Shown here piece after piece: positions 40,083 through 50,073 of a stretch of DNA of 64,000 nt. Each line of letters opens with the position of its first letter. The stretch's first letter is position 1. The notes beneath the pieces were generated by a model. That model had not been told where the DNA came from. It did no database searches and saw only the letters and a list, made by a program, of their open reading frames with translations. Source of the DNA: Colwellia sp. PAMC 21821 (GTDB taxonomy: Bacteria > Pseudomonadota > Gammaproteobacteria > Enterobacterales > Alteromonadaceae); NCBI RefSeq assembly GCF_002077175.1, contig NZ_CP014943.1, positions 3,906,001 through 3,970,000 on the forward strand, given 5' to 3'. The position numbers and the translations under genes are program-made.

Positions 40083-40778
40083 ATGAGAGATGCAAAAGTT
40101 GTCGTGGCCCTAGATTTTGATAACAAAGTTGAGGCTTTATCTTTTGTAGATAAAATTCAACCCAGTGACTGTCGATTAAAAGTAGGCAAAGAAATGTTTA
40201 CTCACTTCGGTCCTGAATTTGTAAAAGAGCTTGTTAAGCGTGGTTTTGATGTTTTTCTTGATTTAAAATTTCATGATATCCCTAATACCGTTGCCAAAGC
40301 CGTTGCAGCATCTGCTGACTTAGGTGTTTGGATGGTCAATGTACACGCTTCTGGTGGCCTTAAAATGATGCAACAAGCTAAGGCTGCGTTGCTACCTTAC
40401 GGTGTAAAAGCGCCATTATTGATAGCGGTAACGGTGTTAACCAGTATGGGTGAAGAAGATCTTGCTGACATAGGTATAACTAAGTCACCTGCCGAACATG
40501 TTTTGCAGCTAGCAACATTAACTAAAAAGGCTGGCTTAGACGGTGTGGTTTGCTCTGCTATGGAAGCTGAATCATTAAAGCAACATTTAGGTAAAGAATT
40601 TAAGCTTGTTACGCCAGGTATACGACCAGCAGGAAGTAATGCTGATGATCAAAAACGTATTATGACACCGCGTGAAGCTTTAGATGTTGGCGTTGACTAT
40701 TTAGTTATTGGTCGCCCGATCACCAAAGCAGACAATCCACATGCTGTGTTACAAGAAATTAACCAATCAATTAGCTAG
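40083..40778 (+). CDS. pyrF: Orotidine-5'-phosphate decarboxylase
   Basis: Last step of UMP synthesis. 231 residues, TIM-barrel. Conserved blocks: VVALDFDNK, the catalytic [16 protein letters not shown] (Asp-Lys-Asp array), [15 protein letters not shown] and the phosphate-binding [14 protein letters not shown]. The start has a gagga ribosome site. A dispersed repeat begins 12 bases after the stop. Confidence 0.97.
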   Translation: MRDAKVVVALDFDNKVEALSFVDKIQPSDCRLKVGKEMFTHFGPEFVKELVKRGFDVFLDLKFHDIPNTVAKAVAASADLGVWMVNVHASGGLKMMQQAKAALLPYGVKAPLLIAVTVLTSMGEEDLADIGITKSPAEHVLQLATLTKKAGLDGVVCSAMEAESLKQHLGKEFKLVTPGIRPAGSNADDQKRIMTPREALDVGVDYLVIGRPITKADNPHAVLQEINQSIS

Positions 40779-40789
40779 TGCCAATAGTT

Positions 40790-40945
40790 ATACCAAGTTG
40801 ATTAATTGGCAGCTTATTTTTAATGGTTAAAATGAATAATTACGGTGTTATAAAATTTATAAGTAGAACAACTACGGACTAAATTTAAACCTTGTCATTA
40901 TCCATTTTTTCGCATAAAAAATAGATCACTTTATTAATCAAATTT
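40790..40945. repeat. Dispersed extragenic repeat, copy A
   Basis: About 156 bases beginning ataccaagttgattaatt and ending near ttaatcaaattt, so the ends are inverted. Its first 70 bases differ from copy B (41377 on) at only 4 positions. No coding capacity. Confidence 0.8.
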
Positions 40946-41074
40946 GAATTAAAGGATTATTTTTATCCTGATTGTTTGACAAATAACGACAAGACTTCTA
41001 AACCTAATGCAGTGAATTATTATCTATAGTAATTCACTTATAAGGAAATTAACTCTATTTAGAAGGAAAGTTAT

Positions 41075-41377
41075 ATGAAAAAGCACATCTATTATTCTCT
41101 CATTATCTTATTTACAGTAATGTCATTGCCACTTCGAGCTGCAGGTTTCAATAATGCGCCCGAAGTTATTTCTACCGCAGAAATACAAGTTGTTGATATT
41201 AATAAAGCTGATATTGAAACCTTAGTTTTATTGAAAGGTGTTGGAGAAAAAAGAGCAAAAGCAATCGTCGCTTATCGTGAATCAAATGGTCAATTCAACT
41301 CTGTTGATGATTTATTGAATGTTAAAGGCGTAGGTGCGCAGACATTACAACTAAATAAAGGAAGGATTAAGTTGTAA
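41075..41377 (+). CDS. ComEA-like helix-hairpin-helix DNA-binding protein
   Basis: A 100-residue exported protein: signal peptide (about 1-23, ending LRAAG) and two helix-hairpin-helix motifs (about 46-100), with VDINKADIETLVLLKGVGEKRAKAIV and FNSVDDLLNVKGVGAQT. This is the ComEA C-terminal domain in its short gammaproteobacterial form, which binds incoming DNA in the periplasm during natural transformation. A ribosome site (aaggaaag) precedes the ATG. It stands alone between two direct copies of a dispersed repeat; the second begins on the last base of the stop codon. Confidence 0.9.
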   Translation: MKKHIYYSLIILFTVMSLPLRAAGFNNAPEVISTAEIQVVDINKADIETLVLLKGVGEKRAKAIVAYRESNGQFNSVDDLLNVKGVGAQTLQLNKGRIKL

Positions 41378-41533
41378 TACCAAGTTGATTAATTAGCGGC
41401 TTATTTTTAATGGTTAAAATGAATAACTACGGCGTTATAAAATTTAAATGTAGAAGAACACAGACTACATTTTATGCCTTGTCATTATCCACTTTTGCTG
41501 ATGAAGAAGTAGATCACTTAATTAATCAAATGG
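41377..41533. repeat. Dispersed extragenic repeat, copy B
   Basis: Same family and orientation as copy A: begins ataccaagttgattaatt, ends ttaattaatcaaatggg. It starts at the final base of the comEA-like stop codon. Confidence 0.8.
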
Positions 41534-41580
41534 GCATAATATTTGATAATTTCGCATGTTAAATGTTTTATCAAGTGGTA

Positions 41581-41608
41581 AAAAAGCCAGTCATTTGACT
41601 GGCTCTTT
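41581..41608. terminator. deoD terminator
   Basis: gccagtca (41586-41593) pairs with tgactggc (41596-41603). On the minus strand it is followed by a run of T, ending deoD; on the plus strand by tctttt. Confidence 0.87.
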
Positions 41609-41626
41609 TGTTAGTTCGCTTGGATG

Positions 41627-42331
41627 CTACAATAAGCTATCGAGCGTTAATTCCATCATACCTTTAAAGGTTGTTTCGCGTTCATCAGCCGTGGTTTGTT
41701 CACCGGTTTTAATATGATCGCTCACGGTCAATACCGTTAAAGCTTTTTTACCGTACTCAGCCGCCACACCATATAAACCTGCAGCTTCCATTTCAACGGC
41801 TAAAATACCGTACTTCTCCATTAAGGCAAACATTTCTGGTTGTGGAGTGTAAAATAAGTCTGAGGTAAATATATTACCTACACGAATCTTCTTGCCAGTT
41901 TTTTCTGCTGTTTTTACTACACTATTGAGTAAATCAAAATCAGCAGTTACGGCGAAGTCACAGCCATTTAAACGTGAGCGGTTAACATTCGAGTCGGTAC
42001 TTGCGGACATGCCTACAATAATGTCTCGAAGTTTTATATCATCACGCACAGCCCCACAAGAGCCAATACGAATAATGTTTTCAACGCCGTAGTCTCTATA
42101 TAATTCTGTTGCGTAGATTGAAATTGATGGGATGCCCATACCTGAGCCCATTACGGAAACGGGTTTACCTTTATAAGTACCCGTGTAGCCAAACATGTTA
42201 CGTACACGAGTGACACATTTTGCGTCATCAAGAAAATTTTCTGCTATATATTTTGCGCGTAGCGGGTCGCCCGGCATAAGTACCGTTTTTGCGAAGTCGC
42301 CGTTTTTTGCTTCAATATGTGCTGTTGCCAT
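41627..42331 (-). CDS. deoD: Purine nucleoside phosphorylase, DeoD type
   Basis: Cleaves purine (deoxy)nucleosides with phosphate in salvage. 234 residues, the normal length of the hexameric bacterial enzyme. Visible: the phosphate site [30 protein letters not shown], the IRIGSCGAV block, and [13 protein letters not shown] (ribose/base site), then the Asp in TVSDH. It lies downstream of add on the same strand with a 173-base gap; together they convert adenosine to inosine and then hypoxanthine. Confidence 0.97.
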   Translation of the reverse strand: MATAHIEAKNGDFAKTVLMPGDPLRAKYIAENFLDDAKCVTRVRNMFGYTGTYKGKPVSVMGSGMGIPSISIYATELYRDYGVENIIRIGSCGAVRDDIKLRDIIVGMSASTDSNVNRSRLNGCDFAVTADFDLLNSVVKTAEKTGKKIRVGNIFTSDLFYTPQPEMFALMEKYGILAVEMEAAGLYGVAAEYGKKALTVLTVSDHIKTGEQTTADERETTFKGMMELTLDSLL

Positions 42332-42504
42332 GAGTGTTAACCTTTTTTAGTGGTGTTCAATCACAGTAAGTTTCTAGCCTTTGCTGATATTATATCTATT
42401 CAGCCGCTATCAAGGATGTTTTACTGATATTTCTGTCATTTAAAGTGAGATTCTAACTGAAAAAGCATTCAATGATCCAGTCATTACTTTTCTTCTCGTA
42501 GTCG

Positions 42505-43518
42505 TTATTTAACATAGTCGTTATTTAACACTTTTTGCTTTAATGCAGACTTTTCGTTGTCTGATAAAAAGCTCGCCTTAAGCGCGTTCTCTTGTAGCTG
42601 CTTTATATCTTTATCATCAAAACCTAGTGTATTACGTGCAATTTTATATTCATTTTTTAGTTCAATACCTTGTACACCCGGATCATCCGTATTTAAACAA
42701 ACCAATAGTCCTCGCGCTAGAAAGCCTTTGATAGGGTGTTGGCTTAAATCTTTGATTGTACCTGTTTGAAAGTTAGAGGTAAGGCAAGATTCTATAGCGA
42801 TATTATGTTCAAGCATATAATCCATAAGTTTTTCATCGCGATGACATGCAACACCATGACCAATACGTTTAGCATGTAATTGGTTTATGGCTTGCCAAAT
42901 ACTTTCAGGCCCCGCGGCTTCACCGGCATGAATAGTGGCATGTAGCCCAGCTTTATGTACTTGGCTAAAATGCTCAACAAACATTTCACCAGGGAAATTG
43001 TATTCATCACCGGCTAAATCAACTGCGACTAAATGTTGTTTGTGTGCAAGCAGGGCGTCTAACTCCGCTTGGCATTTTTCTACACCAAAGGTACGACTTA
43101 AAATACCAATTAGGTTTATTTTTACGTCGTAAATTTTACATGCGGCATTAACACCGTCTATAACGGCGGCAACCACATCAGCAACGACCAAGTTGTTGTT
43201 CATTGCCATATAGTAGGGGGAAAAACGCAATTCGGCATAATGAATACCCGCATTAAAGGCATCTTCAACGTTTTCATAGGCTATGCGCTTACAATCATCG
43301 AGTGTTTTAAGCACGGCAACACCCCAATCAAGCTTGCTAAGAAAAGCTAATAAATCGCTTTCACTGCCTTGTACTTGCACATGAGGAATAAAGGCTTCGA
43401 AGTCAGTTTCAGGTAGAACAATGTTATGTTGTTGTGCTAATGCCCAAATGGTTTTAGGGCGAATATTACCGTCTAAATGGCGGTGTAAATCAATTAATGG
43501 CAGGTGAGAATGGTTCAT
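42505..43518 (-). CDS. add: Adenosine deaminase
   Basis: Hydrolyses adenosine and deoxyadenosine to inosine forms. 337 residues. Zinc and catalytic residues are in place: His pair in IDLHRHLDGNIRP, His/Glu in ATIHAGEAAGPESIW, the HGV motif in RIGHGVACH, and Asp-Asp in CLNTDDPGVQG. Functionally paired with deoD downstream. The start has an AGG site at ordinary spacing. Confidence 0.96.
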   Translation of the reverse strand: MNHSHLPLIDLHRHLDGNIRPKTIWALAQQHNIVLPETDFEAFIPHVQVQGSESDLLAFLSKLDWGVAVLKTLDDCKRIAYENVEDAFNAGIHYAELRFSPYYMAMNNNLVVADVVAAVIDGVNAACKIYDVKINLIGILSRTFGVEKCQAELDALLAHKQHLVAVDLAGDEYNFPGEMFVEHFSQVHKAGLHATIHAGEAAGPESIWQAINQLHAKRIGHGVACHRDEKLMDYMLEHNIAIESCLTSNFQTGTIKDLSQHPIKGFLARGLLVCLNTDDPGVQGIELKNEYKIARNTLGFDDKDIKQLQENALKASFLSDNEKSALKQKVLNNDYVK

Positions 43519-43740
43519 AGTACTTGGTAACCTATATATTTGTTGTATGAAAAATACGACTAGAGTCTTTTAAAATAAACGTATTTATAATGCTCTTATG
43601 TCGAATATTTTTATTATACCGTTTTTTTGGTATTTTATGTTGCTATTAGTGTAGGAACACTGATAAGTTAAATTTGAGACTAATCATCTAGGTGTCTAGA
43701 CGTAAACATTCAATAGAATCGCAGTATAAAGAGAAGCAAT

Positions 43741-44796
43741 ATGTTTGAGCAAACCGACGACGTTCGTATTAATAACATTAAAGAACTTTTACCTCCTATC
43801 GCATTACTTGAGCGATATCCTTCATCTGAGCAAGCAACAAAGTCGGTTTTTTCTGGCAGACAAGCCATAAGCAACATTTTTAATAACCAAGATGATCGCC
43901 TACTCGTGGTTATTGGTCCTTGTTCAATACATGACCCTAAAGCGGCATTAGAGTATGGTGAGCGCTTAGTTAAGCTACGTGAAAAATATAAAGATACGCT
44001 AGAAATTGTTATGCGTGTCTATTTTGAAAAGCCAAGAACAACCGTAGGTTGGAAGGGACTTATTAACGACCCATATATGGATAACAGCTTCCAACTTAAC
44101 GATGGTTTGCGTATCGGTCGTAAATTATTACTCGACTTAAATAACCTAGGCTTACCTACCGCAGGTGAGTTTTTAGATATGATCACCCCACAATACATGG
44201 CTGATTTTATGTGTTGGGGCGCCATTGGTGCCAGAACGACAGAAAGCCAAGTACATCGTGAATTAGCGTCAGGGTTATCATGCCCAGTTGGTTTCAAAAA
44301 TGGTACCGATGGTACGATTAAAGTCGCCATTGATGCGATTGGTGCTGCCAGTGCTTCACATCACTTCCTTTCTGTGACTAAATATGGTCATTCGGCTATA
44401 GTAGAAACAACGGGGAATGAAGATTGCCATATAATTTTACGTGGTGGTAGAAAAACAAACTTTGACGCTGAAAGTGTTAAAGCCGTAACTGAGCAGTTAG
44501 ATAAATCGGGTTTAAATACCAACATTATGATCGATTTTAGTCATGCTAACAGTAGTAAGAAGTTTGAAAATCAAATGTTAGTGTGTCGTGATGTTTGCGA
44601 TCAAATGAGTAGCGGTAATAAAAATATTTTTGGTGTCATGGTAGAAAGCCATTTAGTAGAAGGTCGTCAAGACTTAGCTCTTGGTGAAAAAGGCACCTAT
44701 GGCCAAAGTATCACGGATGCTTGTATCGGTTGGCAAGATACTGAAACGTTATTGGCTGAACTTGACCAAGCTGTAACTCAGCGTCGCGCTTTGTAG
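43741..44796 (+). CDS. aroG: 3-deoxy-7-phosphoheptulonate synthase (DAHP synthase)
   Basis: First step of the shikimate pathway: PEP plus erythrose-4-phosphate to DAHP. 351 residues of the AroAI-alpha type, closest in pattern to E. coli AroG (DDVRINNIKELLPPIALLE at the N-terminus, LLVVIGPCSIHDP, VYFEKPRTTVGWKGL, GARTTESQVHRELASGL, MIDFSHANSSK). Which aromatic amino acid inhibits it cannot be decided by eye, so the aroG symbol is a best guess among aroF/G/H. It is a single gene with a strong terminator. An imperfect MetJ-like tandem box lies 36 bases before the start. Confidence 0.93.
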   Translation: MFEQTDDVRINNIKELLPPIALLERYPSSEQATKSVFSGRQAISNIFNNQDDRLLVVIGPCSIHDPKAALEYGERLVKLREKYKDTLEIVMRVYFEKPRTTVGWKGLINDPYMDNSFQLNDGLRIGRKLLLDLNNLGLPTAGEFLDMITPQYMADFMCWGAIGARTTESQVHRELASGLSCPVGFKNGTDGTIKVAIDAIGAASASHHFLSVTKYGHSAIVETTGNEDCHIILRGGRKTNFDAESVKAVTEQLDKSGLNTNIMIDFSHANSSKKFENQMLVCRDVCDQMSSGNKNIFGVMVESHLVEGRQDLALGEKGTYGQSITDACIGWQDTETLLAELDQAVTQRRAL

Positions 44797-44841
44797 TAAC
44801 CAACAATATAAAAAATACCCATGTAAAATAGCCTATTTTGC

Positions 44842-44875
44842 AACGCCAGTCAGTTAACCACTGACTGGCGTTTTT
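44842..44875 (+). terminator. aroG terminator
   Basis: A 13-base perfect stem (44842-44854 with 44860-44872), 5-base loop, T run to 44875. Confidence 0.93.
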
Positions 44876-45239
44876 CGTTATATCGAATCTACATTGCTTT
44901 AGAGTAAACAATGCTAATCAGCACTTTTTGTTTCAGTTATTAAAAATAACCTGTCCATGCATTTGGTCAGTATGATATTAATTCAGCTATCACTTCTCTT
45001 TATAAAAACACCATTTATCGTTGAAAAACATCCACTCATCGCTGTTAATTGGGCCTAATGTAAAGCAGTGTAAAGAATATTGTTTGCCGGATTACCCAGT
45101 CATACTATAGTGAATTATTAAGGTATTAAAATTGTAATTATACGAGTGAGTATTTTTTGAAGTTTCGTTCAAAGCAAGGCTGCAGGTTAAGCGAGCTAGT
45201 TAATGTAAGCATCTCTGGCAAAATATTAAGGAAAAAACG
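44876..45239. other. Intergenic region before the efflux operon
   Basis: 364 bases without recognised gene. It must hold the efflux operon promoter; I see no convincing operator or -35/-10 pair. No regulator gene is adjacent. Confidence 0.5.
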
Positions 45240-46751
45240 TTGAAAAATACTAAGCATATTTTAGTACTTGCTATGTCAATGATAATCAGTGGTTGTAGCA
45301 CCCCCAGCGGTTTGTCTGATAATAAAACGCTGAATGCTATTGAACAGAATATGCCAGAAAATTGGCAAGCAAACACTTCGCAAGAAAACAATTGGCAAGT
45401 AAACAAAGCAAAACCTGCTGCCGAAAACCTAGTTGCTGATGGTTGGTTAAAGCGCTTTAACGATAAAGCTTTAGAGCAAATGGTCGCCCACGCGTTACAA
45501 AAAAATTATCAACTTGCCGCTGACCGCAAAACTGTTGAACTTGCTAAAGAGCGTTTAAATGTCAGTGCTGCATCTGATTTTCCAGAATTATCATTATCAA
45601 TAGATAACGCCAGAATTAAGCAAGTAACGGACAGTGGGGTAAGTTATCAAACGAATGCTGATATTAGTCTCAACTTAGGTTATGAAGTCGACTTGTGGGG
45701 GAAATTGTCTGACCAACAAAATCAGAATCGTTTAGATTATGCTGCTGCGCAAGCGAATTATCAGTATAATAAGCTCACTTTAGTGGCCAATATTACGAAA
45801 GCCTGGTTTGATTTAACAAAAGCACAGCAATTGCTAGATTTATATCAAGAGCGTTCAGATAACTTACAACGTAATTTATTGATGATTCAATCATCATATC
45901 AGTTAGGGTTAAACGATGCGCTTGATGTCTACCTTACTAAAAATACAGTAAACCAAGAGCTTGCTCGTGTAGCTCAGCAAGAACAAAGCATCAAGGTAAG
46001 CAGTAGGGTGCTTGAGTTGCTGATTGGGGATTATCCGTTAGCTAAAAAAATAGCGGAGCGAAATCTACCCTACATAGATGAAGAAATTAATCTTGGCTTA
46101 CCTGCGCAATTATTAACGCGCCGGTCAGATATTCAAGCAGGTTGGTTAGAGCTATTAGCCTTAGATGCGGGTTTAGCCGTGGCGCACAAACAACGTTTTC
46201 CTAGTTTTAATTTAAATGCCGGTGTTAGTGACAATGCCAGCGAATTAACTCATTTACTCGATGGTGGTGCGTTAGCTTGGTCGCTTCTTGGCAGTATATC
46301 AACACCGTTATTTAATGCAGGAAGACTTGAATCACTGGAACAACAAGCAAAACTGACGGTTGAACAAAAAGAGCAACAATATTTACAGCAAGTTTATCAA
46401 GCGTTTGCTGATGTTGAGAATAATATTAGCGAACGGGAATCACTTAATCGGCAATATGCTTATTACCTTAAAGCACAAGAGAATGCTTTAGCGGCAGAAA
46501 AATTGTCATTTGATCAATACTTACGGGGCTTAGTGACTTATACCACTGTATTAGAGGCTCAGCGTCGATCTTTTGATGCACAAACCACCGTTATCGAATT
46601 AACTAATCAGTTATTACAAAATAGAGTTGAAACATACCTAGCATTAGGTGGCGACTATTTTAGTGTCACGAACCCAGTACAGCAAAAATCCCAAAGCCAA
46701 GGTAACTCATTTCCCGCACCGTTAACTAACCTCATACGTATGGAAAAATAA
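45240..46751 (+). CDS. Outer-membrane efflux lipoprotein (NodT/OMF family)
   Basis: TolC-like outer-membrane channel of a tripartite pump, 503 residues. The start is the TTG at 45240: it has an AGGA site about 7 bases before it and yields a proper lipoprotein signal, MKNTKHILVLAMSMIISGC, with the acylated Cys at about 19; the next ATG would remove the basic residues. Two repeated OEP domains with long helices follow (WADLWGKLS-like GYEVDLWGKLSDQQN is the family hallmark). First gene of a three-gene operon; its stop overlaps the next start by one base. Confidence 0.93.
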   Translation: MKNTKHILVLAMSMIISGCSTPSGLSDNKTLNAIEQNMPENWQANTSQENNWQVNKAKPAAENLVADGWLKRFNDKALEQMVAHALQKNYQLAADRKTVELAKERLNVSAASDFPELSLSIDNARIKQVTDSGVSYQTNADISLNLGYEVDLWGKLSDQQNQNRLDYAAAQANYQYNKLTLVANITKAWFDLTKAQQLLDLYQERSDNLQRNLLMIQSSYQLGLNDALDVYLTKNTVNQELARVAQQEQSIKVSSRVLELLIGDYPLAKKIAERNLPYIDEEINLGLPAQLLTRRSDIQAGWLELLALDAGLAVAHKQRFPSFNLNAGVSDNASELTHLLDGGALAWSLLGSISTPLFNAGRLESLEQQAKLTVEQKEQQYLQQVYQAFADVENNISERESLNRQYAYYLKAQENALAAEKLSFDQYLRGLVTYTTVLEAQRRSFDAQTTVIELTNQLLQNRVETYLALGGDYFSVTNPVQQKSQSQGNSFPAPLTNLIRMEK

Positions 46752-48052
46752 TGTCGTTAAAATTTAAAAAACTACTGCCAATCATTGTTTTATTATCGCT
46801 CTTATTCGCTGCGTATATCGTTACCAGTAATCCGCCTTCAGCAAAGCGAGGTCAGCCCAGTGCAACACCACAGATCAGTGTCGAAGTTGCAAAATTAATA
46901 CGAAACGATCTTGCTATTGGGATCGATAGTTATGGCACGATAAAACCGCGTACTCAGAGTGTGTTATTACCTCAAGTGTCAGGACAAATTATCAGTATTA
47001 ATCCTAAATTTAGAGCGGGCGGATTTTTCGAAGAAGGCGATATTTTACTTCAATTGGATCAAAGAGATTTACTCGCTGAAGTTAAAATTGCTCAAGCAAA
47101 TTTATTTAGTGCACAACAGAGTTTTAGCGAAGAGCAAGCCCGAGTAGAGCAGGCAGAGCAAGATTGGCAGCGCTTAGGTAATAACAAAAAAGCACCTGAT
47201 TTAGTGCTTCGTAAGCCGCAATTAATGGCGGCGCAAGCTTCAGTATTTTCAGCCGAAGCCAGTTTATCTAAAGCTGAATTAGCGGTTGAGCGTAGTAATA
47301 TTATTGCACCCTATACAGGCCGAGTATTAAGCAAATCTGTTGATGTAGGACAAGTGGTGAGTATAGGTACACAACTTGCTGAAATTTATGCCGTTGATTA
47401 TGTTGAAATACGTTTGCCGTTAAAAAATAAAGACCTAGCGCATATGATATTGCCTGAAAGCAATCGTTTTGAAAATGCTGCAGTCCAAGAACAACCAGAC
47501 GTGACAATATTCTCAGATTTAGCCACCCGTCAAAGTTGGCAAGGTAAAGTTGTGCGTACTGAAGGGGCGTTTGATGAAGAGTCGCAACAATTATTTGTTG
47601 TAGCACAAATTGACGATCCGTACGGAGAAAATGAAGGCAATGGCTTACCTTTAAAAATTGGCCAGTATGTGAGCGCAAAAATTAAGGGTAAAACTATTGA
47701 AAATGCCCTGAGTATTCCAAATAAAGCGATTTATCAAGGCAGCTATGTTTATGTTGTTGATGATAATGTACTCAAACGTAAAAACATTTCGATCGCTTGG
47801 CAAAGTGAAGACGTAGCGGTTATTAAATCGGGTTTAGAAGTTGATGAATTGTTAGTATTAACCCCTTTAGGTCAAGTTACTTCAGGCACAATAGTGAGTA
47901 TAAATAGCATCGATGGTAAGCCGGTAAAAACAGCTAAAAAAACCAGAGAAAAAGCTAACGCTGGCAAAAGGCCTGATAAAAGACCTGATAAAAATGCAGG
48001 ATCTAAACAGGATGAAAAGCAAGCGTTTGATGATCAAGGAGCTAGGTCATGA
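46751..48052 (+). CDS. RND efflux periplasmic adaptor subunit (MFP)
   Basis: Membrane-fusion protein linking the RND permease to the outer channel, 433 residues. N-terminal membrane anchor (about 5-25), a lipoyl/barrel-sandwich half (VSGQIISINPKFRAGGFFEEGD), a coiled-coil hairpin (about 105-180), the second lipoyl half (IIAPYTGRVLSKSVDVGQVV), and beta-barrel and MP domains (about 220-380). The C-terminal 45 residues are a Lys-rich low-complexity tail, longer than usual. Its stop overlaps the permease start (ATGA). Confidence 0.94.
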   Translation: MSLKFKKLLPIIVLLSLLFAAYIVTSNPPSAKRGQPSATPQISVEVAKLIRNDLAIGIDSYGTIKPRTQSVLLPQVSGQIISINPKFRAGGFFEEGDILLQLDQRDLLAEVKIAQANLFSAQQSFSEEQARVEQAEQDWQRLGNNKKAPDLVLRKPQLMAAQASVFSAEASLSKAELAVERSNIIAPYTGRVLSKSVDVGQVVSIGTQLAEIYAVDYVEIRLPLKNKDLAHMILPESNRFENAAVQEQPDVTIFSDLATRQSWQGKVVRTEGAFDEESQQLFVVAQIDDPYGENEGNGLPLKIGQYVSAKIKGKTIENALSIPNKAIYQGSYVYVVDDNVLKRKNISIAWQSEDVAVIKSGLEVDELLVLTPLGQVTSGTIVSINSIDGKPVKTAKKTREKANAGKRPDKRPDKNAGSKQDEKQAFDDQGARS

Positions 48053-50073
48053 TCGATTGGTTTGCTAAAAATCATGTTGCGGCTAATTTATTGATGATCA
48101 CCATTTTATTGACCGGTATTTTCTCAATAAAAAGTAGTATTCCATTAGAAGTTTTTCCGTCTTTTGAATCTGAAATAGTGAATGTTTCTGTTACTTTACA
48201 GGGCTCTACACCAGAAGATGCAGAGCAAGGCGTAGCCATACGCATTGAAGAAGCGGTTCAAGATCTTGAAGGTATAGAAAAAATCATTAGTACCTCTGTT
48301 GAAGGCGGCGCTTCGGTTCGAATTGAAGCGGACTCGAGTATTGATGTTCGAGATTTACTGGCTGATATTAAAAGCCGTGTAGATGCGATAAATACCTTTC
48401 CCGTTGACGCAGAAAAGCCCGTTACCGCAATCGCGCAACGTATTCGTAATGTAATTTCAGTTACTATTGCCTCTGATTACGGTGAAAAAGAGATACGTGA
48501 ATTTGCCGAGCAAGTGCGTGATGACTTACTGAAATTACCTCAGGTAACGCAAGTTGCGTTAGATGCTGTTCGAAATTATGAAATTAGTATCGATATTAAT
48601 CAAAGTAAATTAGAACAGTATCAATTAACCCTAAGTGAAATATCAACAGCCATTAGTAATAGCTCTGTGGATATTTCAGCAGGTAATGTGCGTACCGATG
48701 GGGGTGATGTACTAGTGCGTAATATTGGTCAAGCATACCGTCGTGACGAGTTTGAAAAAATTGTAATAAAAACCAATACCGATGGTACGTTTCTTTTATT
48801 ACAAGATATAGCAACAGTAAATGACGGTTTTGAAGAAACGCCACTGCGCGCCCGTTTTAACGGTCAGCAAGGTGCGTTAATAGATGTGTATAGAATTGGT
48901 AATCAAAGCGCAATTGACGTTGCTGATGCGGTTAAAGAATATATCGATGACCGACAAGATACCTTACCTCAAGGCTTTGTGCTTAGTTATTGGGATGATG
49001 ATTCTGAAATTGTAAAAAGTCGACTTAACACTTTAATTACCAATGCGTTACAAGGTGGCTTTCTTGTTTTAATTCTACTGACATTATTTTTACGTCCTTC
49101 GATAGCTTTTTGGGTGTCAATTGGTATACCGGTAAGTTTTATGGGCGCATTTATCGTTATGCCATTCTTCGATATTTCTATTAATATCATGAGCTTATTT
49201 GGTTTTATTTTGGTGTTGGGTATAGTTGTTGATGATGCCATTGTAACCGGCGAAAATATTTATCGGCATACCCAAACGGCATCTAGCGGTTTAGAGGCCG
49301 CCATTAAAGGAACACAAGAAGTTGCAACCCCAGTAACTTTTGGTATTTTGACCACAGTAGCAGCCTTTTTGCCGTTAGCTTTTATTGAAGGGCAGCGAGG
49401 CGCTTTATTTGCACAAATTCCGATTATTGTTATCCCGGTTTTATTGTTTAGTTTAATAGAGTCTAAGTTTGTACTACCTTCACATTTAAAGTCGCTACGT
49501 TTGCGCAGTGAAAGTACCAAACAATCTAAATTTAGTGTTTGGCAACAAGGCTTTGCTGATGGCTTTGAAAATGCGATCCTTAAATACTATAAACCATTGT
49601 TGGCATTGTCTATTCGTAATCGTTTAACTACAGTGGCATTGTTTTTTGGTGTTCTTATTCTAATTGTAGCCTTTATTACTAGTGGCTGGACTCGCTTTGT
49701 ATTCTTCCCACGTATTGCTAGTGAAACAGCGCTTGGTAGTGTCACTATGCCTGTGGGTACGAGTTTTGATGTAGTAGATTCATATGTTGAAAAAATGTCT
49801 AATTCTGCGAAATTACTGCAAGATAAATATCGTGATGAACAAGGCCAAAGCTTGATTTTAAATACCTTAGCTATCACCAGTGAAGAAAAAGGTCGTGTGC
49901 GTTTTGAAATATTAGCTGCTGATAAAAATACCACCGGCATTGGTACTGCACAATTAGTTAAAGAATGGCGAGAATTAATTGGCCCATTACCGGGCGCCGA
50001 AAGTGTTACGTTCAGAGCAGAAATAGGTAGGGGGGAGATCCCATTGATGTTCAGCTCTCCGCAACAGATTTGA
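48049..50073 (+). CDS. RND efflux permease, N-terminal part (frameshifted)
   Basis: First 660 or so in-frame residues of an AcrB-like proton/drug antiporter. TM1 (about 10-30), the first porter domain, then TM2-6 with the proton-relay Asp pair in LGIVVDDAIVTGENIY and the conserved FIEGQRGALF. After IGRG the reading leaves the correct frame and ends at 50071-50073 with an unrelated tail (EIPLMFSSPQQI). Restoring one G in the G run at 50030-50035 joins it to the next ORF to make 1032 residues, the normal length. Order outer channel, adaptor, permease; substrate unknown. Confidence 0.92.
   Translation: MIDWFAKNHVAANLLMITILLTGIFSIKSSIPLEVFPSFESEIVNVSVTLQGSTPEDAEQGVAIRIEEAVQDLEGIEKIISTSVEGGASVRIEADSSIDVRDLLADIKSRVDAINTFPVDAEKPVTAIAQRIRNVISVTIASDYGEKEIREFAEQVRDDLLKLPQVTQVALDAVRNYEISIDINQSKLEQYQLTLSEISTAISNSSVDISAGNVRTDGGDVLVRNIGQAYRRDEFEKIVIKTNTDGTFLLLQDIATVNDGFEETPLRARFNGQQGALIDVYRIGNQSAIDVADAVKEYIDDRQDTLPQGFVLSYWDDDSEIVKSRLNTLITNALQGGFLVLILLTLFLRPSIAFWVSIGIPVSFMGAFIVMPFFDISINIMSLFGFILVLGIVVDDAIVTGENIYRHTQTASSGLEAAIKGTQEVATPVTFGILTTVAAFLPLAFIEGQRGALFAQIPIIVIPVLLFSLIESKFVLPSHLKSLRLRSESTKQSKFSVWQQGFADGFENAILKYYKPLLALSIRNRLTTVALFFGVLILIVAFITSGWTRFVFFPRIASETALGSVTMPVGTSFDVVDSYVEKMSNSAKLLQDKYRDEQGQSLILNTLAITSEEKGRVRFEILAADKNTTGIGTAQLVKEWRELIGPLPGAESVTFRAEIGRGEIPLMFSSPQQI
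50030..50035 (+). other. Frameshift site: one base missing in a G homopolymer
   Basis: With six G the frame reads RGEIPLMF and stops. With seven G it reads GRGGDPIDVQLSATDLKTL, continuing in the frame of the downstream ORF and matching the RND family. Single-base loss, real or a sequencing error. Confidence 0.9.
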
